A DNA stretch of 64,000 bases from positions 122,229-186,228 of the forward strand of contig NMRA01000158.1 in assembly GCA_002633005.1 (NCBI GenBank). The letters run 5' to 3'. The position numbers and the translations under genes are program-made. The notes below the pieces were generated by a model. The model saw nothing but the letters and a program-made list of their open reading frames with translations, did no database searches and was not told the origin of the DNA. Source of the DNA: Phoronis australis (Eukaryota > Phoronida > Phoronidae). Position 1 is the first letter of the stretch. Each line of letters begins with the position of its first letter. Below, in pieces: positions 12,301 through 24,255 of the stretch.

Positions 12301-13116
12301 AAATATTGTACAAACGTATTCCAGTTCATATATTCTTAAGTTTGCAAACAAACTCAAGTTGTCTTTGGTTGCAAATATCATCAACCTCTAATACATTGTA
12401 TTGGAATGTTGCGAATTGCTTCTCTGTGTTTTTATCCCTGATTCACATTGCTTGCGTCGTCAGGTGGAATTTCAGGCATCAGTGCCGCTGACAAACGCCT
12501 GGTACGCCTTCTTTTGCTTGTTATAAAAGTTTTCTGAGTAGAACTTCTTTATGAACAACTTTCACGGGTTTTTTTCGTCCATTACTTTTCATTTAAGATT
12601 TCTTTTTTCAAGCATTTAGTTGCTGCAGTGGCTTTCTTTCAAAATCCGCTTGCTGGCATTGCGACTTTACAGGTAGTTCGGCCAGTTAATACACCTTAAC
12701 TCCTGACGGATAAATCAACGTTTCGTAACCAATTCAAAAATTACTGAATGCCTTTGCCGCCAACGCTTAATTCATTTGTCACGCAGTAGCTTTTCGCCGC
12801 TTGGGCGTACATTTTTCCCTCGAATCAGCTTTCACTCACGGATGTAAATACTTATCGTACAACTATACTATCACTTACATGTACATATATACTTAAGCCA
12901 ACTGGAAACGGAGAAGGTGGAGGCATTTCAATATTTCAAAATTGACTTATAGGATAGAGCTTAACATAAGGTAGACAAAATGCCGCTTTAAAGGGGAGTA
13001 CTAATAACGTCATTTTATTATCAACGAAATTTGAGTTGTTGCTCAAAGTACAAATCTCATTTTTTCCTGACGAGCTGTCCTATGATCACCTTTATGGAAA
13101 ACAGCTCAGATGAATG

Positions 13117-16100
13117 GAGCTATTCGGAGAATTCTCCTCGCGGTGTCGCTGCTGTACTAGTGGTGATTGAATTGCGCATGCGTGGCTGTCTGCATGTAAA
13201 CAACTGGTAAAAGACGGAATTGTTATCAAAATACGTCGTCGCGCTAAGCCTTATTACTGCTAATTTCCCTGGTGCAAGTCTTCGACAGGTGACCAAAAAT
13301 TCCCAAAATACCTTACGTTACTATATTCGTGGACAATTGCGGTCAAAAGCGTCAACTAACTGACAAAAAGTGTGTGGATGTTGAAGCCCGGTGTGTGCTC
13401 TATGACTATGCAGTTCCATTCGGAGACTACACAACATTACTTGGTAAGTTTTTAGCAATCAAGTTTCTATCAACATCGTTCGGTGATGTTATCCCCACCA
13501 GTTACTCCAATGAATAACAGTTTTATTGAGTGGAACTAAGTGTTTCTTTTTGGAAACTCACCCGATGCCGGGTAGGCTAGCAGCACATATTCATATTGAC
13601 CTGGGTGGGAGTGCTCCCAAAATAAGAGGTTATGGTACGTGATGCACAGGAGTCAAGGGTAACTTTTTCACAGCAGTTTCTCATCAAAGCTATGCTGTTT
13701 CCAATAAAATTCTCTAGATGAGTGATTTTCTTATTTTATCGCGGACCCCACCCCCAGGGCTACCAGATCAGTTATCGAATTAACATGAATAAGCCTTAAT
13801 TCAGTAAATGTCGTAACATTGCATTGGAAAAAAATGACACCCAGAATGAATTTACTTGTTGAGATCAGAAGCACATTTTAAGTGTCATGAAAAATACACA
13901 TTGTTAAATCACTTTTAGCCTGTTTCACATATTTTAATTCAGATATTAAATAAGACTTGGGTACAAAGGTTATTAGTTTCTACACATAAACATGAAGATG
14001 GAACGTCAAGTATGTTCTGCCTTACAAAAGTAGTTTTGTCTTGTCTTTTCCTTTACAATTTGCCAATATTTCTCCGACTATTCTGTTACAGGTGAGAGAA
14101 AACAACTGAAACCAACCGCCCGACCATCTATTTTACCTTTGGACAAAGTGAAAAGCAATCCTTCAGCAATAACTTGAGAGAACTGAACGTAATTTAGAAA
14201 TTAGCCATTGATATGCCTTATTATGGACTCCATCGCAATGTTGTTTCTTTCTGTGCTTTTTCAGTTTGCTATTTGTTTTTAAATACACTGATAATTGTTT
14301 ATTCTCGAATCTTGTGCATAGCAGATTCTTATCGAGCTAGCTACAATTGAAAACATAAAATAAGACAATCGATGCAGTCACTGAATGTCATTTCCCCATA
14401 ATGTGTACCAAATTGAAAAGTTTTTACCAATAGTATAAAGCGTTTCTTCTGAAAGGAAAATTTAATGTCACTCAGCTTTTGGCTTTCATTTCACTGGGAT
14501 CTAGTTTCAATGGCCTATAGAAGCGCTTGTAAAAAAGGTCCAGTTTCGACACGTGGCTTTTTTTAACGTAACCTCATTCATCCTCAATAACATCCACAAT
14601 TAGACCCTTGAAGGTAAACACAGCAGCATATCACTTGAATCGTTTTGAGCCCAAAATCAGACCCTTGAAGTAGACCAGAGTGTCACTAGGTCTTCTTTAG
14701 CTTCAGTCCCTCATGTTTCTTCCAGGAAAGGAAATAAGCTATTGTCCACACACGACTCATTGCCTGTGAAAGGGCATCCTCACCAACAAGGCTTACTTGT
14801 GTAGCAGTCAGATATAGTTCGTCTGAATACACATACAATCCACTGGCACATTGTGGTAACTTAGTACTGCGATTCACATTTCTTCAGGGCCACTGACTTG
14901 TACATTGTGCCATGCAGCACTGCTGGTGTGTGGAAGTGCTGTGGGAAGAGAACGGAGTAACAAAGCTTGTCAATGATACAGCTTGAAGTGGCTTTAAAAT
15001 GTCACAAATATTGAAATGTGAATAATTAAGTACTCCAGATTCGGTCAAAATTGTTATCCCTGTTTTTCAAAAATATATGGTGACTTCTTTACATTTTCAC
15101 ATAAAATTAAATAATTACTATTTTCAGAAACCAAGAGTGTACATACTAAGCATTGCATAAAACTGCGTCTTTACTTTTAATTCGTAGGCATAACAATTCT
15201 TTAAATGCATCACTTGTCTGCAAAATATACAAGTTTTTGAGACAACTTCAAACCTTTGTTACCCATTTTCAAGCCTTTTTAATTTTGATACTTTCAGCAA
15301 TTTTAAACTCCGATTACAGGTTCATGGGTCTGTCAAGAATACTTCTAGTCTAAGGTTAAGGGGACCGTTTCTCAGACGTAATTTTTCTTCTAATAGAAGA
15401 TATGAAGACTTGGATAATTTAAAAATGATGATTAATCTTTCTGTTGTTTAAGAGTAATTACAAATCGTAAGGCACCATCAAACATGCAATTTTCATAAAA
15501 ATGGCAGTCATTTGAATTTATAACGACTTGCAACATTTCGAGGCATGAGTTAAGACTATTCAGTCACTGTGAATTCAGAAAATGTAATATATTTTCATGG
15601 GTTTACAACTGATACAAGCAGCAAAACAGTTTCACGAAATCAACTTGAAGGGACCTCGTGAAGATTAAGAATTACCCCCACCATGTTCTTTTCCCCAAAC
15701 ATGTACTACCTATTATTTCCACACATGCAGTTGTACCAAATATTACAACCCCAACCCCCCATGCCAACTGAATCTCTCGCTAAGGACCTGAATAAGTAAA
15801 TTAACAAAATGACTTACATACCTTTCCTTAAAAATAGCTGTTCCTTTTTAAAGGCTTTGTTCGTTGCCTCCAATATTGAAAGTAGACTTTGACAAAAGAT
15901 CTGCACTAGATGGGAAGTTTTTGTTGGCTAGCTGCAGTCAAATGCTAAAAACCAGTTTCTGTCCATTCAGGGACGTTACAGAAGCGATGCATATCTCCTC
16001 TGCACGTACAAGCCATCAAACCTAAAAACCAAAGGTTACGTGAAAACAGACGTGATAGATTTCCATTTCAACGTGTCATAGATTTCCAGAAGACATATGA

Positions 16101-16643
16101 TAGGGAGTAAACAAATAGTCTAATGCAATGGATATTTGTCATGTACCCCGCTTTGCCATTGGGCTTGGATTGTAATCTTAACTCATTAACCTGTGTCGAG
16201 TTGACCGTGAGCATAAACATTCAGCATTGATTGATGTAACTGTCACTGATAAACTGTTAGAAATCATTCCAAACAATAATAATGCTTTGATGTACGAAAA
16301 GATCCCGATTGCTACGTCAAGTATCGTATCACATGTCACAACGAACAAAGATTAACCCGACTGGCGACTGCGGCGAAGTCGACATCGGCGAGTACCTCAG
16401 TAAACAGGCATCGGTAGAATAATCATGGAATAATCGTTAAAATAATCACAAACCTTACCTTTGTATAAGGTCGTGCTTACTTCCTCTCATAGAAGCACCC
16501 TTTTCACGCAATCTCAGATTCAGTTGGCACGGCTGCAAGCCACTTCACCATGTATTTAAAGGGCTTGCGAAATCGAGGCTGTTTATCTATCACCACTAGA
16601 ACACGCACGCCCTCTAGTTATTGTAGATTTTCCGAATAGCCCC
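13117..16643 (+). mobile_element. Element A, copy 1: 3.5-kb TIR DNA transposon-like unit
   Basis: Both ends share a terminal inverted repeat. The left end reads GGAGCTATTCGGAGAATT with ACTAGTGGTGAT some 30 bp further in. The right end, read on the minus strand, is GGGGCTATTCGGAAAATC with CTAGTGGTGATAGATAAAC. The same terminus occurs alone at about 20,624 and, mutated, at the edge of a second copy ending near 32,222. A second copy of the interior lies inverted at 26,009-32,222, so this is a repeated unit. A two-exon frame is visible near its left end. No complete transposase was found, so copy 1 is probably non-autonomous or decayed. Compared with the inverted copy it carries about 1,040 extra bases at roughly 14,945-15,984. 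The superfamily is uncertain. Confidence 0.75.
13329..14177 (+). CDS. Two-exon open frame in Element A, possible THAP-like end
   Basis: Exon 1 (ATG at 13,329) encodes MDNCGQKRQLTDKKC and ends DYTTLLG at the donor G|GTAAGTTTTTAG (exon end 13,443). Exon 2 follows TTCTGTTACAG (exon start 14,092) and reads GERKQLKPTARPSILPL to a stop at 14,177. The phases agree: one base is left by exon 1 and two are supplied by exon 2. The tail LKPTARPSI resembles the LKP-A-P-I end of THAP DNA-binding domains, which occur in P-element-type transposases. The zinc-binding C-C-C-H pattern is not clearly present, so that link is tentative. The inverted copy keeps the same donor and a longer open exon 1, but has a stop in exon 2 (LKPSA then stop). 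The true start may lie further upstream. Confidence 0.35.
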
Positions 16644-17576
16644 ATTGTACCACATTGCTGACGTATCCTGTTCGAACTAGGTTGGCATATTTAAAATATT
16701 CTAAATGTTACGGAAATTGTGCAAGGAATGGGAAACCAGAGTATTATTGAGTTCCAACTCCGAAAGTGCTTTGCTCCGAAAGGTCTCAACTCCGAGAGAC
16801 CGTAACGTTACTTTTCCTGTATGCGTACTGTGTTTTAATTGATTTTTAATGTGATGTTTTTTAATCCAAAAATACTAGACTTCTAAAAACAGAGATACAA
16901 TATAATGTGTTCTATGCGTTCTGTCTTTTCACTTTCTTTTTCTGACGTACTACACTTACGTCACGTTGGATACAAGCTTAATCAATTTCTTTCAAATGTT
17001 TGAGACTTGTTTTTAAGATAATACCGATGCGTGCTACGCAAGGTTATAAAAATCGTTCGTATTTCAGTTTTTAAAAAATTTGAAATTTTGCCATCGTTCG
17101 AAACTGCTCTAGTTTTACGAGACTGCGTGGCATGTTGATAAATTTTCAAACAATATGCTTTTCGACGAATCTTTCCCGCGATATTACAGGTCTTTTATAA
17201 CCGTTCATTTTCAGAATGGCCAACGTGTTTTACGAAAGTCTGATGAATTGCCAGGTAACAAACTGGAGGCAATACTCTCATGAAATTGTTTTACCACAAC
17301 CCCTACGTTCGCTTTGAGAGGGTTCGTCTCAATTGAATCCACGTTTGAGTATTTTCATATGTTGATCTTTGGCACATCATCGCAGCATTACGTTTTACAT
17401 GCGGGCCTCGTAAGGATACAACCTGCACTGTTTCGTGCGACGATGGCGCATCTAGACATAGTTGGCGCACCATAGGGGGGCTGGAGGGGGCTATAGCCCC
17501 CACTTTTTCCAGTGCTGCGACACCCATGCTAAATGGACTATGAGTTTTCTGTATAACGGGACACAACTGATGCCGT
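16644..17576. other. Intergenic with a G/C-block hairpin
   Basis: No gene recognised. At about 17,474-17,503, GGGGGCTGGAGGGGGCTATAGCCCCC forms a short snap-back (GGGGGCTATAGCCCCC is a perfect palindrome). The phrase resembles the G-block near hAT-type MITE ends, but no partner end was found. The minus-strand open frame at 17,303-17,566 simply spans it. Confidence 0.4.
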
Positions 17577-18935
17577 GCAATTGTGCTTAATTATGCTTGA
17601 ATATTCATGTAACTAACGGCAGGTTTTGTTGTAGTCTAGTTTAAAAAACGCCCAAATGACGCAATACACAAAGCTTTTCACTTGCACTATTAAAAACATT
17701 TCCAGTAGTTGGTTCAACTCCTATACTGGGGAGCGGCTTTCAAAAATCAATTTGTTGTATTGCTAAGCGTTCCAGGCAATCTTTTGTCAAGCATCAAGTG
17801 ATACTGTAATGGTCCTTATTCACTCAAATGTTATAATGCCATAGGTATCTGTCACGTTTTTCCCCGTGTGTGGGTGGGCGCAGGTTGTTACAGACCGGTG
17901 CTAATAGCTTTCGGTGCGACGATTGATTGAAGACTGGTTCGAGTTAATCCTTTATTAATCCCGACCGTATGTTCACAAGCCTACTCAAATAAAACGTCCG
18001 ACGTAATGTATGTTCTATGCTCCAGCCAGTGCAGCGAAGACTTGACTTGTGATGAACTTCTGAGACACGTTCAGCAACTGTTACACTCGTTGATTCAATA
18101 ACTTGCTGTCTCTATAGCTGGCTCTCTGTTGATTATCGCTTTAACTGCTGATTCTCTTCACTGCAACTCAACTGTAATTCTCCTGATTAACTTTCTTGAA
18201 CTGACTTGATCTTACTAACACAAACCTGTGTTTGTGTATTTATAGCCTAATGCATTATTCTGGAACTTTACATCAATTCAAACACATTCTAGAACATTTC
18301 TGAATCTACTCAACCATTCTACAAACATGTACTAGTCTCTAGAATATTCCAGACTGCATTAATCACTGTCATGCCAGAGTCTTCTAGAAAGTTCCACACT
18401 ACATTGCAGTAAACAAATTACATCATCACTACTGAACTCAGTCTACTAGAAAGTTCCATCCTATTCTGTAGTGAACAATTTACATCATTGTACTTAACTC
18501 AGGGGTCATGCCAATCAAACTGAATAACAAAACAAAACAATACAACTTAAAATACTGTCAGACTATATTCTGACAGTACCCTGCAGTGGTCCTTGTGCAT
18601 ATCCTTGACAGACAACAGGGTGATCTGATGCTCAGTTTGAATAGACCTATATAACGCTGCTTGAGTGGATCATTCCAACACGTATGTAGTCAAACTTCTT
18701 TGCAGTACCTAATCGAGACATACATTGAAACGCCCTGATCCTAATTGCTACATTCGTCTGGGAAGCAACATGAAATGTGTGGATTATTAAAAAGCACAAA
18801 AACAGAAAGATAACCGATCATTTTTTTATTTCACAACTTACATCAATCTGACTGCACAGATTCAAATAACTGTACCTAATTGCTTCACAGTTTGAGAACC
18901 AATATGAAACACGTGAATCTTTAATAAAAACAACA
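17577..18935 (+). repeat. Interspersed repeat R1, copy 2, split by a solo LTR
   Basis: Same order of blocks as 490-1,770, but interrupted at 17,850-18,575 by an LTR and lacking the LINE block. Just before the break it reads CAAGTGATACTGTAAT and ATGCCATAGGT; just after, it resumes with CCCTGCAGTGGTCCTTGTGCAT. Copy 1 reads straight across (ATAGGTTCCCTGCTG). The empty site in copy 1 therefore documents the insertion. Confidence 0.8.
17850..18575 (+). mobile_element. Solo LTR, 726 bp
   Basis: Begins TGTCACGTTTTTCCCC and ends TATATTCTGACA, the canonical TG...CA of LTRs. It is flanked by a near-perfect 5-bp duplication, GTATC (17,845-17,849) and GTACC (18,576-18,580). The uninterrupted R1 copy at 480-960 shows the target without it. 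There is no internal coding region, so this is the recombination product left after loss of an LTR retrotransposon. It does not match the short LTRs of the element at 42.9-46.9 kb, so it comes from another family. The orientation given is arbitrary. Confidence 0.82.
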
Positions 18936-20370
18936 AAGCATAAACATAGCCAACCGTGTTTCATTTCCCCCGCCTCCTAAATCCGATTTCACGCACCGAA
19001 AAGCGAAAGCGTGCAAAGAGCATCATATCGTGTCGCAAACAAAGAGAATTTGGTTGTGACGTGTTACCCATTTAATAGGTTGAAGCCAAGCGGTACTCAG
19101 TGACATCGTAATCCAGACTATTTAAGATATCAAAAGCATCAGGTTACGCAATTACCCCAAAATGGTCACGGATGTGATCTTATGTGGCTAAATCCATGCA
19201 GACGTAGTATAATTTTCTTCTCAACTGAATAAGGTTAGCATTTCGCAATATTTTAGAACTCAGACTCATATGGAGAAGCTCAACACAAAGAAAATATTAT
19301 GTTTCGTAGTTGGCAGTACAGAGTCTTCGCCACATGCCCTGCTCTCTTCTAAGAGTCCTGACGCAAGCCACTTCACCGTCGGAAGCCACGATTTTCAGCC
19401 GTATTTTACAAATATTGCCATAACGTCCGCTCTTTTGATATCTAAAACATAGATTATGAGAAGCAGACGTACGGCATTGGTGAAATAAGAATCTCGACAA
19501 TGCAGATGAGCGTTTGAAGATACGTTTTACTGTTGGTTTATTCAGACATCACTATATAAACATGTAACACGATATTGTTCAAGGACAAGAAAATAAAATA
19601 AAATCAAAACTCCGTACAATAAATATGAGAGCTCGGATAACACAGAAAACAATATGGCGTTACTTCCACTGTTATCCAGGAACGCTAGGCCTATGACAAC
19701 CCAAACGACATATTGTTGGCATTCGCCTGCTTAACAAGTTAGCTCCGCTACTCTATAATCAGATTGAAGTGCTAGTTTGGTTCACCACTCAGCCAGTGAC
19801 AACTTTTGGCGACTTCCATTTTTCGGACAATATATACACAGCATGCGTGTGAAACGTTTTATTACGTTAATGTTATATTTGCGTAATTGTTACGTCATTC
19901 TGCGGGACCGATAAAACTAATATTGCTGTTACCGAATTGGCATTTTACCAATGTTTTCTATTGAGACAATACGGGTTAAAATACTATCGATATGCTCCGA
20001 TACTTTACTCATACGTTTACAGCATTACTTTAACTAAAGTACATGAAAAATCCAGGTAATCAATCAAAAACCACTGACAGTGTCAACCTAGTGTTATAAT
20101 TTGTATCGAAGGAGTGCTGTATTTCAATCACCATGGAGATAATTAGGCCAATTATAAAACTGCCAAACTTCAAAACACATTCAGTCTGCGGCAACTCTAG
20201 GTATTAGAAGCACTTAACGGTCTCCATGAGTTTAGAAGTACAATTATGTTGCATTGACATCTTGGGGTAATCCACTGTTTTAAGAAACTTGATAGCTACA
20301 GTTTGCCCTGCTTAGCTGGCTTAAAACGAAAACTGAATTAGGCCATTTTTCTCATGCTCACAAAATTTCT
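18936..20370. other. Intergenic, no recognised gene
   Basis: AT-rich. The opposed open frames near 19,270-19,500 have no recognisable domain. Confidence 0.45.
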
Positions 20371-20552
20371 TACCGTGGTGGGATTCTAGTTCCGTTACCA
20401 ACTCAACTTACGCGCAATGTGTACTTGCATCATTTTCGAATTCGCAAGTTTAGAATTGGTCAACCTCAAAACAGTGTCAAACAATTTCCTGAGTCTCTTA
20501 ATTGTTTCGAATTTCTAGTTGCTAACGGAAACAGAATCCTATCACGGTAAGG
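20371..20552. mobile_element. Small foldback MITE-like element
   Basis: Two arms of about 34 bp are imperfect inverted repeats. The left arm starts at 20,371 with TTACCGTGGTGGGATTCTAG and TTCCGTTACCAAC; the right arm (about 20,518-20,552) contains GTTGCTAACGGAAACAG and AATCCTATCACGGTAA. The ~110-bp interior has no coding sequence. A related end (GTCGGTAACGGAGCCCTATCACG) occurs at about 38,344, suggesting a family. Confidence 0.6.
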
Positions 20553-20623
20553 AATTACCCTCTGACACAGCGTCACCTATACTGAGAAGTGACCCTGTAG
20601 AAACATGATGAACGACACACAAT

Positions 20624-20690
20624 GGGGCTATTCGGAAATTTACATTAACTAGAGGGCGCGCGTGTACTAGTGGTGATAGCAAAGACCGTA
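20624..20690 (+). mobile_element. Isolated Element A terminus
   Basis: AATGGGGCTATTCGGAAATT, followed by AACTAGAGGGCGCGCGTGT and ACTAGTGGTGATAGC, matches the right terminal repeat of Element A (minus strand at 16,643) for about 65 bp. The inner sequence from about 20,691 is unrelated to Element A copy 1. No opposite terminus with CCGAATAGCCCC was seen downstream. It is either a deletion derivative or a solo end. Confidence 0.7.
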
Positions 20691-22640
20691 GAGAGGGAGA
20701 CGTTTGAGCTAGCGAAATCCTACTGGACGGCCACTGGCGGCCATTGTTGTTTCGTGGACCGTAGAGACGTCTAGCGGGTGTGTGTGCGAAAAAAGGAATA
20801 TGGCTGATACTTGTGGTCAGTGGTCACAGAGACAAGATATTTTATCTGATCATGTAGTTCATATAGATTTCCCATAGTTAATACTTCTGAGGGTAGTGCT
20901 GCGTCATGTAACTTCAAAACAAGATATGGAGGCTGCAGTTCCTAAAAAGAGGATCAGAGGAGCTTTTTGTGCTACAGCAACAGTCAGTTGAAAAATCGAG
21001 ACTTGCACTTCTCCCCAATGATAAAGACGGGTGAGATATACGAGTGATACAGAGAATTCTATTTGTGAAAATGCTGCTAATCAATCATTGGTGTTGGCAG
21101 AGCGATTTGAACTTGTCTTACCTTTAAGTTTCAAGGTTTATTTGATTACTCAAAGCCAAATTGTGGTAATCAGATACATGGCCGGGATGATGGGTACTTG
21201 ATTTTAGAGCCAGTTACTCCCAATGAATTACGCCCGTTATTCAGTGGTAGTAACTGGTTCTCAAATGATTCTTGAGTGAAGGACCAGCCTATTAAACTAT
21301 AACCGAAATTGTCCTGCATGTGTTTCATGACTTGGGGCCTGCTGATAACTTGTGTTTCTATTCTATGATTGGATCTAAACTGTAATTTCTTTAATTTCTT
21401 CAATTCACCTCAGTGTTTATACATTCAGATCCAAGAGATAGGTGATAAACAGCAAATGTGAGGATCTGCTAAGGAGAAATGCTGTGATGTTAACTTAGTC
21501 CAGTGGACTTGTATGGGTTTAGGTCTTTACTGTGATGAGCCTTCATTGTACTTTAAAGGACTTATAGTCCGAAGCATCATTACTTGAAAAATATATCAGT
21601 CAGGCGGCGTTATTCCAAAGCAACATTATTCCGAAGAGTGATTACTTAGCTGCATTAATGGCAAAGAGTGAGTGACGCCGCATAGATAATATTGCTGATG
21701 CCACATATTTTTCCTGCATGTTGTATTTGTGATAATGTAGATGATACTTTTCCAGCCAATAGATCACAGCTACGCCACTAGTGAGCCCAGTGAAACACCC
21801 CCATCTGCTGAGCACCATGCAGTGCTGCTTTAGTAAAGCTCTTAGGTGAGGTAATAGGACATAATTAATAAGGACAATTTCATCCTCCATGACTGATGGT
21901 TTTGTTATACCTATTGTATTGCTACCTGAAGCTCACCTCTCTACTTGCTATAGTTATAAAAAAGCGGACTCTGTTGTTATATCTATTGTATTGCTACCTA
22001 AAGCTAACCTCTCTACTTACTAGTTATAAAAAAGCGGACTCTGTTGTTTTTGATTTCATGACTTGGATGTATACTTTTATTGATCTGAAATGGTATTTTA
22101 AGTATTTGTTTGGTTTAACACACTCGGGATTTTTAAAGCCCTTTGATTAAAAAATATGTTGAAAATCAGAGGATGAGTCTTGAGTCAGGCTGTTTGTTAA
22201 AAATGTAGGTGTATACAAGTAGACAGTTGTAGGCAGTTAATATGTGTAGATACTTTAAATGTATTTTTGTATTCATTCATTTCAGAAAGTTGTTGACTTG
22301 CATGAGAAAGTAAGTCAAGCGGGGATGCCGAAAAGTCTGCACCCAGCGGTCCCTATTGTGCCTGTGACTGTAGAGGGAATGGTCAGTGGTGCTGTCTGAT
22401 TAAGCATGTCGCCAGTAACTGCAGCATCTTTGGTGCTACCATCCGAGACCGTAGATAGGGAGACAGTCCACCTAGCGAAATCCCATCGGACGGCCACCGG
22501 CGGACATTGTTGTTTCTTGGACCGTAGAGACGTCTAGGGAGTGTGCGTGCAATAAACAAATGTGGCAAGATATCACGGCTCCCGTCAGTAAAAAAGCAAT
22601 GGTGCTTTTTTCACTGCCTACGACTGCAGCAACAGCTAAT
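20690..22640 (+). repeat. Two diverged copies of an unnamed repeat
   Basis: 20,690-21,005 and 22,440-22,640 share the block GACCGTAGA-AGGGAGAC, CTAGCGAAATCC, GACGGCCAC-GGCGG and ATTGTTGTTTC-TGGACCGTAGAGACGTCTAG, and less closely the region ending in GCAGCAACAG. The copies are old. Between them, 21,902-22,052 is a tandem duplication of about 75 bp (TATTGTATTGCTACCT through AAAAAAGCGGACTCTGTTGTT). At 21,209-21,257 there is a small inverted repeat around CCAGTTACT and AGTAACTGG. An open stretch after TTCATTTCAG at about 22,285, reading KVVDLHEKVSQAGMPKSLHP to a stop, looks exon-like but is unrecognised. Confidence 0.6.
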
Positions 22641-24255
22641 TGAACATTCGTGACTTATGCTTTTTTGCTTCCTCAATGATTAAGATAGCTGATGTTCATG
22701 ATTGAAACAGAGGATACTTCTGCGTGAAACTGTTGCCAGTCATTCAGTGATGGACTGGGTGATTTGAACTTAATGTCATTACTGTTTCCTGCATTTGATT
22801 GGCGATATAGAAAATTATCATAAATTGTTTGCATGATTTTGGGAACTACTGATTAGTTTATTCTATGCCCATTGATGGTTCTAATTACTTTCTTTCATTT
22901 CATTCTGCAGTCCTAATACATTCAGATCTAAAAGATAATTATATCTACTATTATTTACTAATTTTATTATTGTTTTTCATTATATATTTGTTTTTATATC
23001 TATTCTTGATTATTTATTATCATTATTTATTTACTTTTACTTATTTAAATTATTTCTTGTGATCCCATACAGTCAACATCCTGGCTATCGTTGATCAATA
23101 ATCTATATAATATGATCATGATATGGACTTCAGTGCATAATAGATATTACTTTTATGGTTTGGTAACCTACTTGATTATTTGCCATAGGAAGTGGTGAAG
23201 GAAGTGTTGTTTTAAAGGCACATTGAGCCATACATTTGTGAGCACTTCGATAGTATGTGTAGTACCTTGGAAACTTGTTACACTCCAGTGACGATGTCGT
23301 TTGTTTAGATTTTTGTTTTGACATGGGTCTTAAAACATCAAGTAAGGAAATAAGGCGTCGCTATGTTATTTACTTTGAAGTTGGCCTGCCAAACTAACTG
23401 CTGATAGTTGATTTAAAAATGTGCNATGGTGCTTTTTTCACTGCCTACGACTGCAGCAACAGTTAATTGAACATTCGTGACTTACGCTTTTTTGCTTCCT
23501 CAATGATTAAGATAGGTGATGTTCATGATTGAAACAGAGGATACTTCTGCGTGAAACTGTTGCCAGTCATTCAGTGATGGACTGGGTGATTTGAACTTAA
23601 TGTCTTTACTGTTTCCTGCATTTGATTGCTGATATAGGAAATTATCATAAATTGTTTGCATGATTTTGGGAACTACTGATTAGTTTATTCTATGCCCATT
23701 GATGCTTCTAATTACTTTCTTTCATTTCATTCTGCAGTCTCAATACATTCAGATCTAAAAGATAATTATATCTACTATTATTTACTAATTTTATTATTGT
23801 TTTTCATTATATATTTGTTTTTATATCTATTCTTGATTATTTATTATTATTATTCATTTATTTACTGTTACTTATTTAAATTATTTCTTTTGATCCCATA
23901 CAGTCAACATCCTGGCTATCGTTGATCAATAATCTATATAATATGATCATGATATGGACTTCAGTGCATAATAGATATTACTTTTATGGTTTGGTAACCT
24001 ACTTGACTATTTGCCATAGGAAGTCGTGAAGGAAGTGTTGTTTTAAAGGCACAATGAGCTATACATTTGTGAGCACTTCGATAGTATGTGTAGTACCTTG
24101 GAAACTTGTTACACTCCAGTGACGATGTCGTTTGTTTAGATTTTTGTTTTGACATGGGTCTTAAAACATCAAGTAAGGAAATAAGGCGTCGCTATGTTAT
24201 TTACTTTGAAGTTGGCCTGCCAAACTAACTGCTGATAGTTGATTTAAAAATGTGC
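22598..24255 (+). repeat. ~830-bp direct tandem duplication with an N at the junction
   Basis: 22,598-23,424 and 23,426-24,255 are nearly identical (for example GCTAATTG against GTTAATTG, GATAGCTG against GATAGGTG, and a small length change in a TTATTATT run). The first copy ends GATTTAAAAATGTGC, then the ambiguous base at 23,425, then the second copy starts ATGGTGCTTTTTTCACTGCC. The second copy ends at the same GATTTAAAAATGTGC and then enters new sequence. The twin open frames in the two units are copies of each other and low-complexity (TTA/TTTAT-rich), so I do not call them genes. Confidence 0.85.

Noticed and set aside
22865-24155. Twin frames in the tandem units (65 and 77 codons plus; 64 and 64 codons minus)
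   Set aside because: Duplicates of each other in a TTA-rich tract, with no family and no splice logic.
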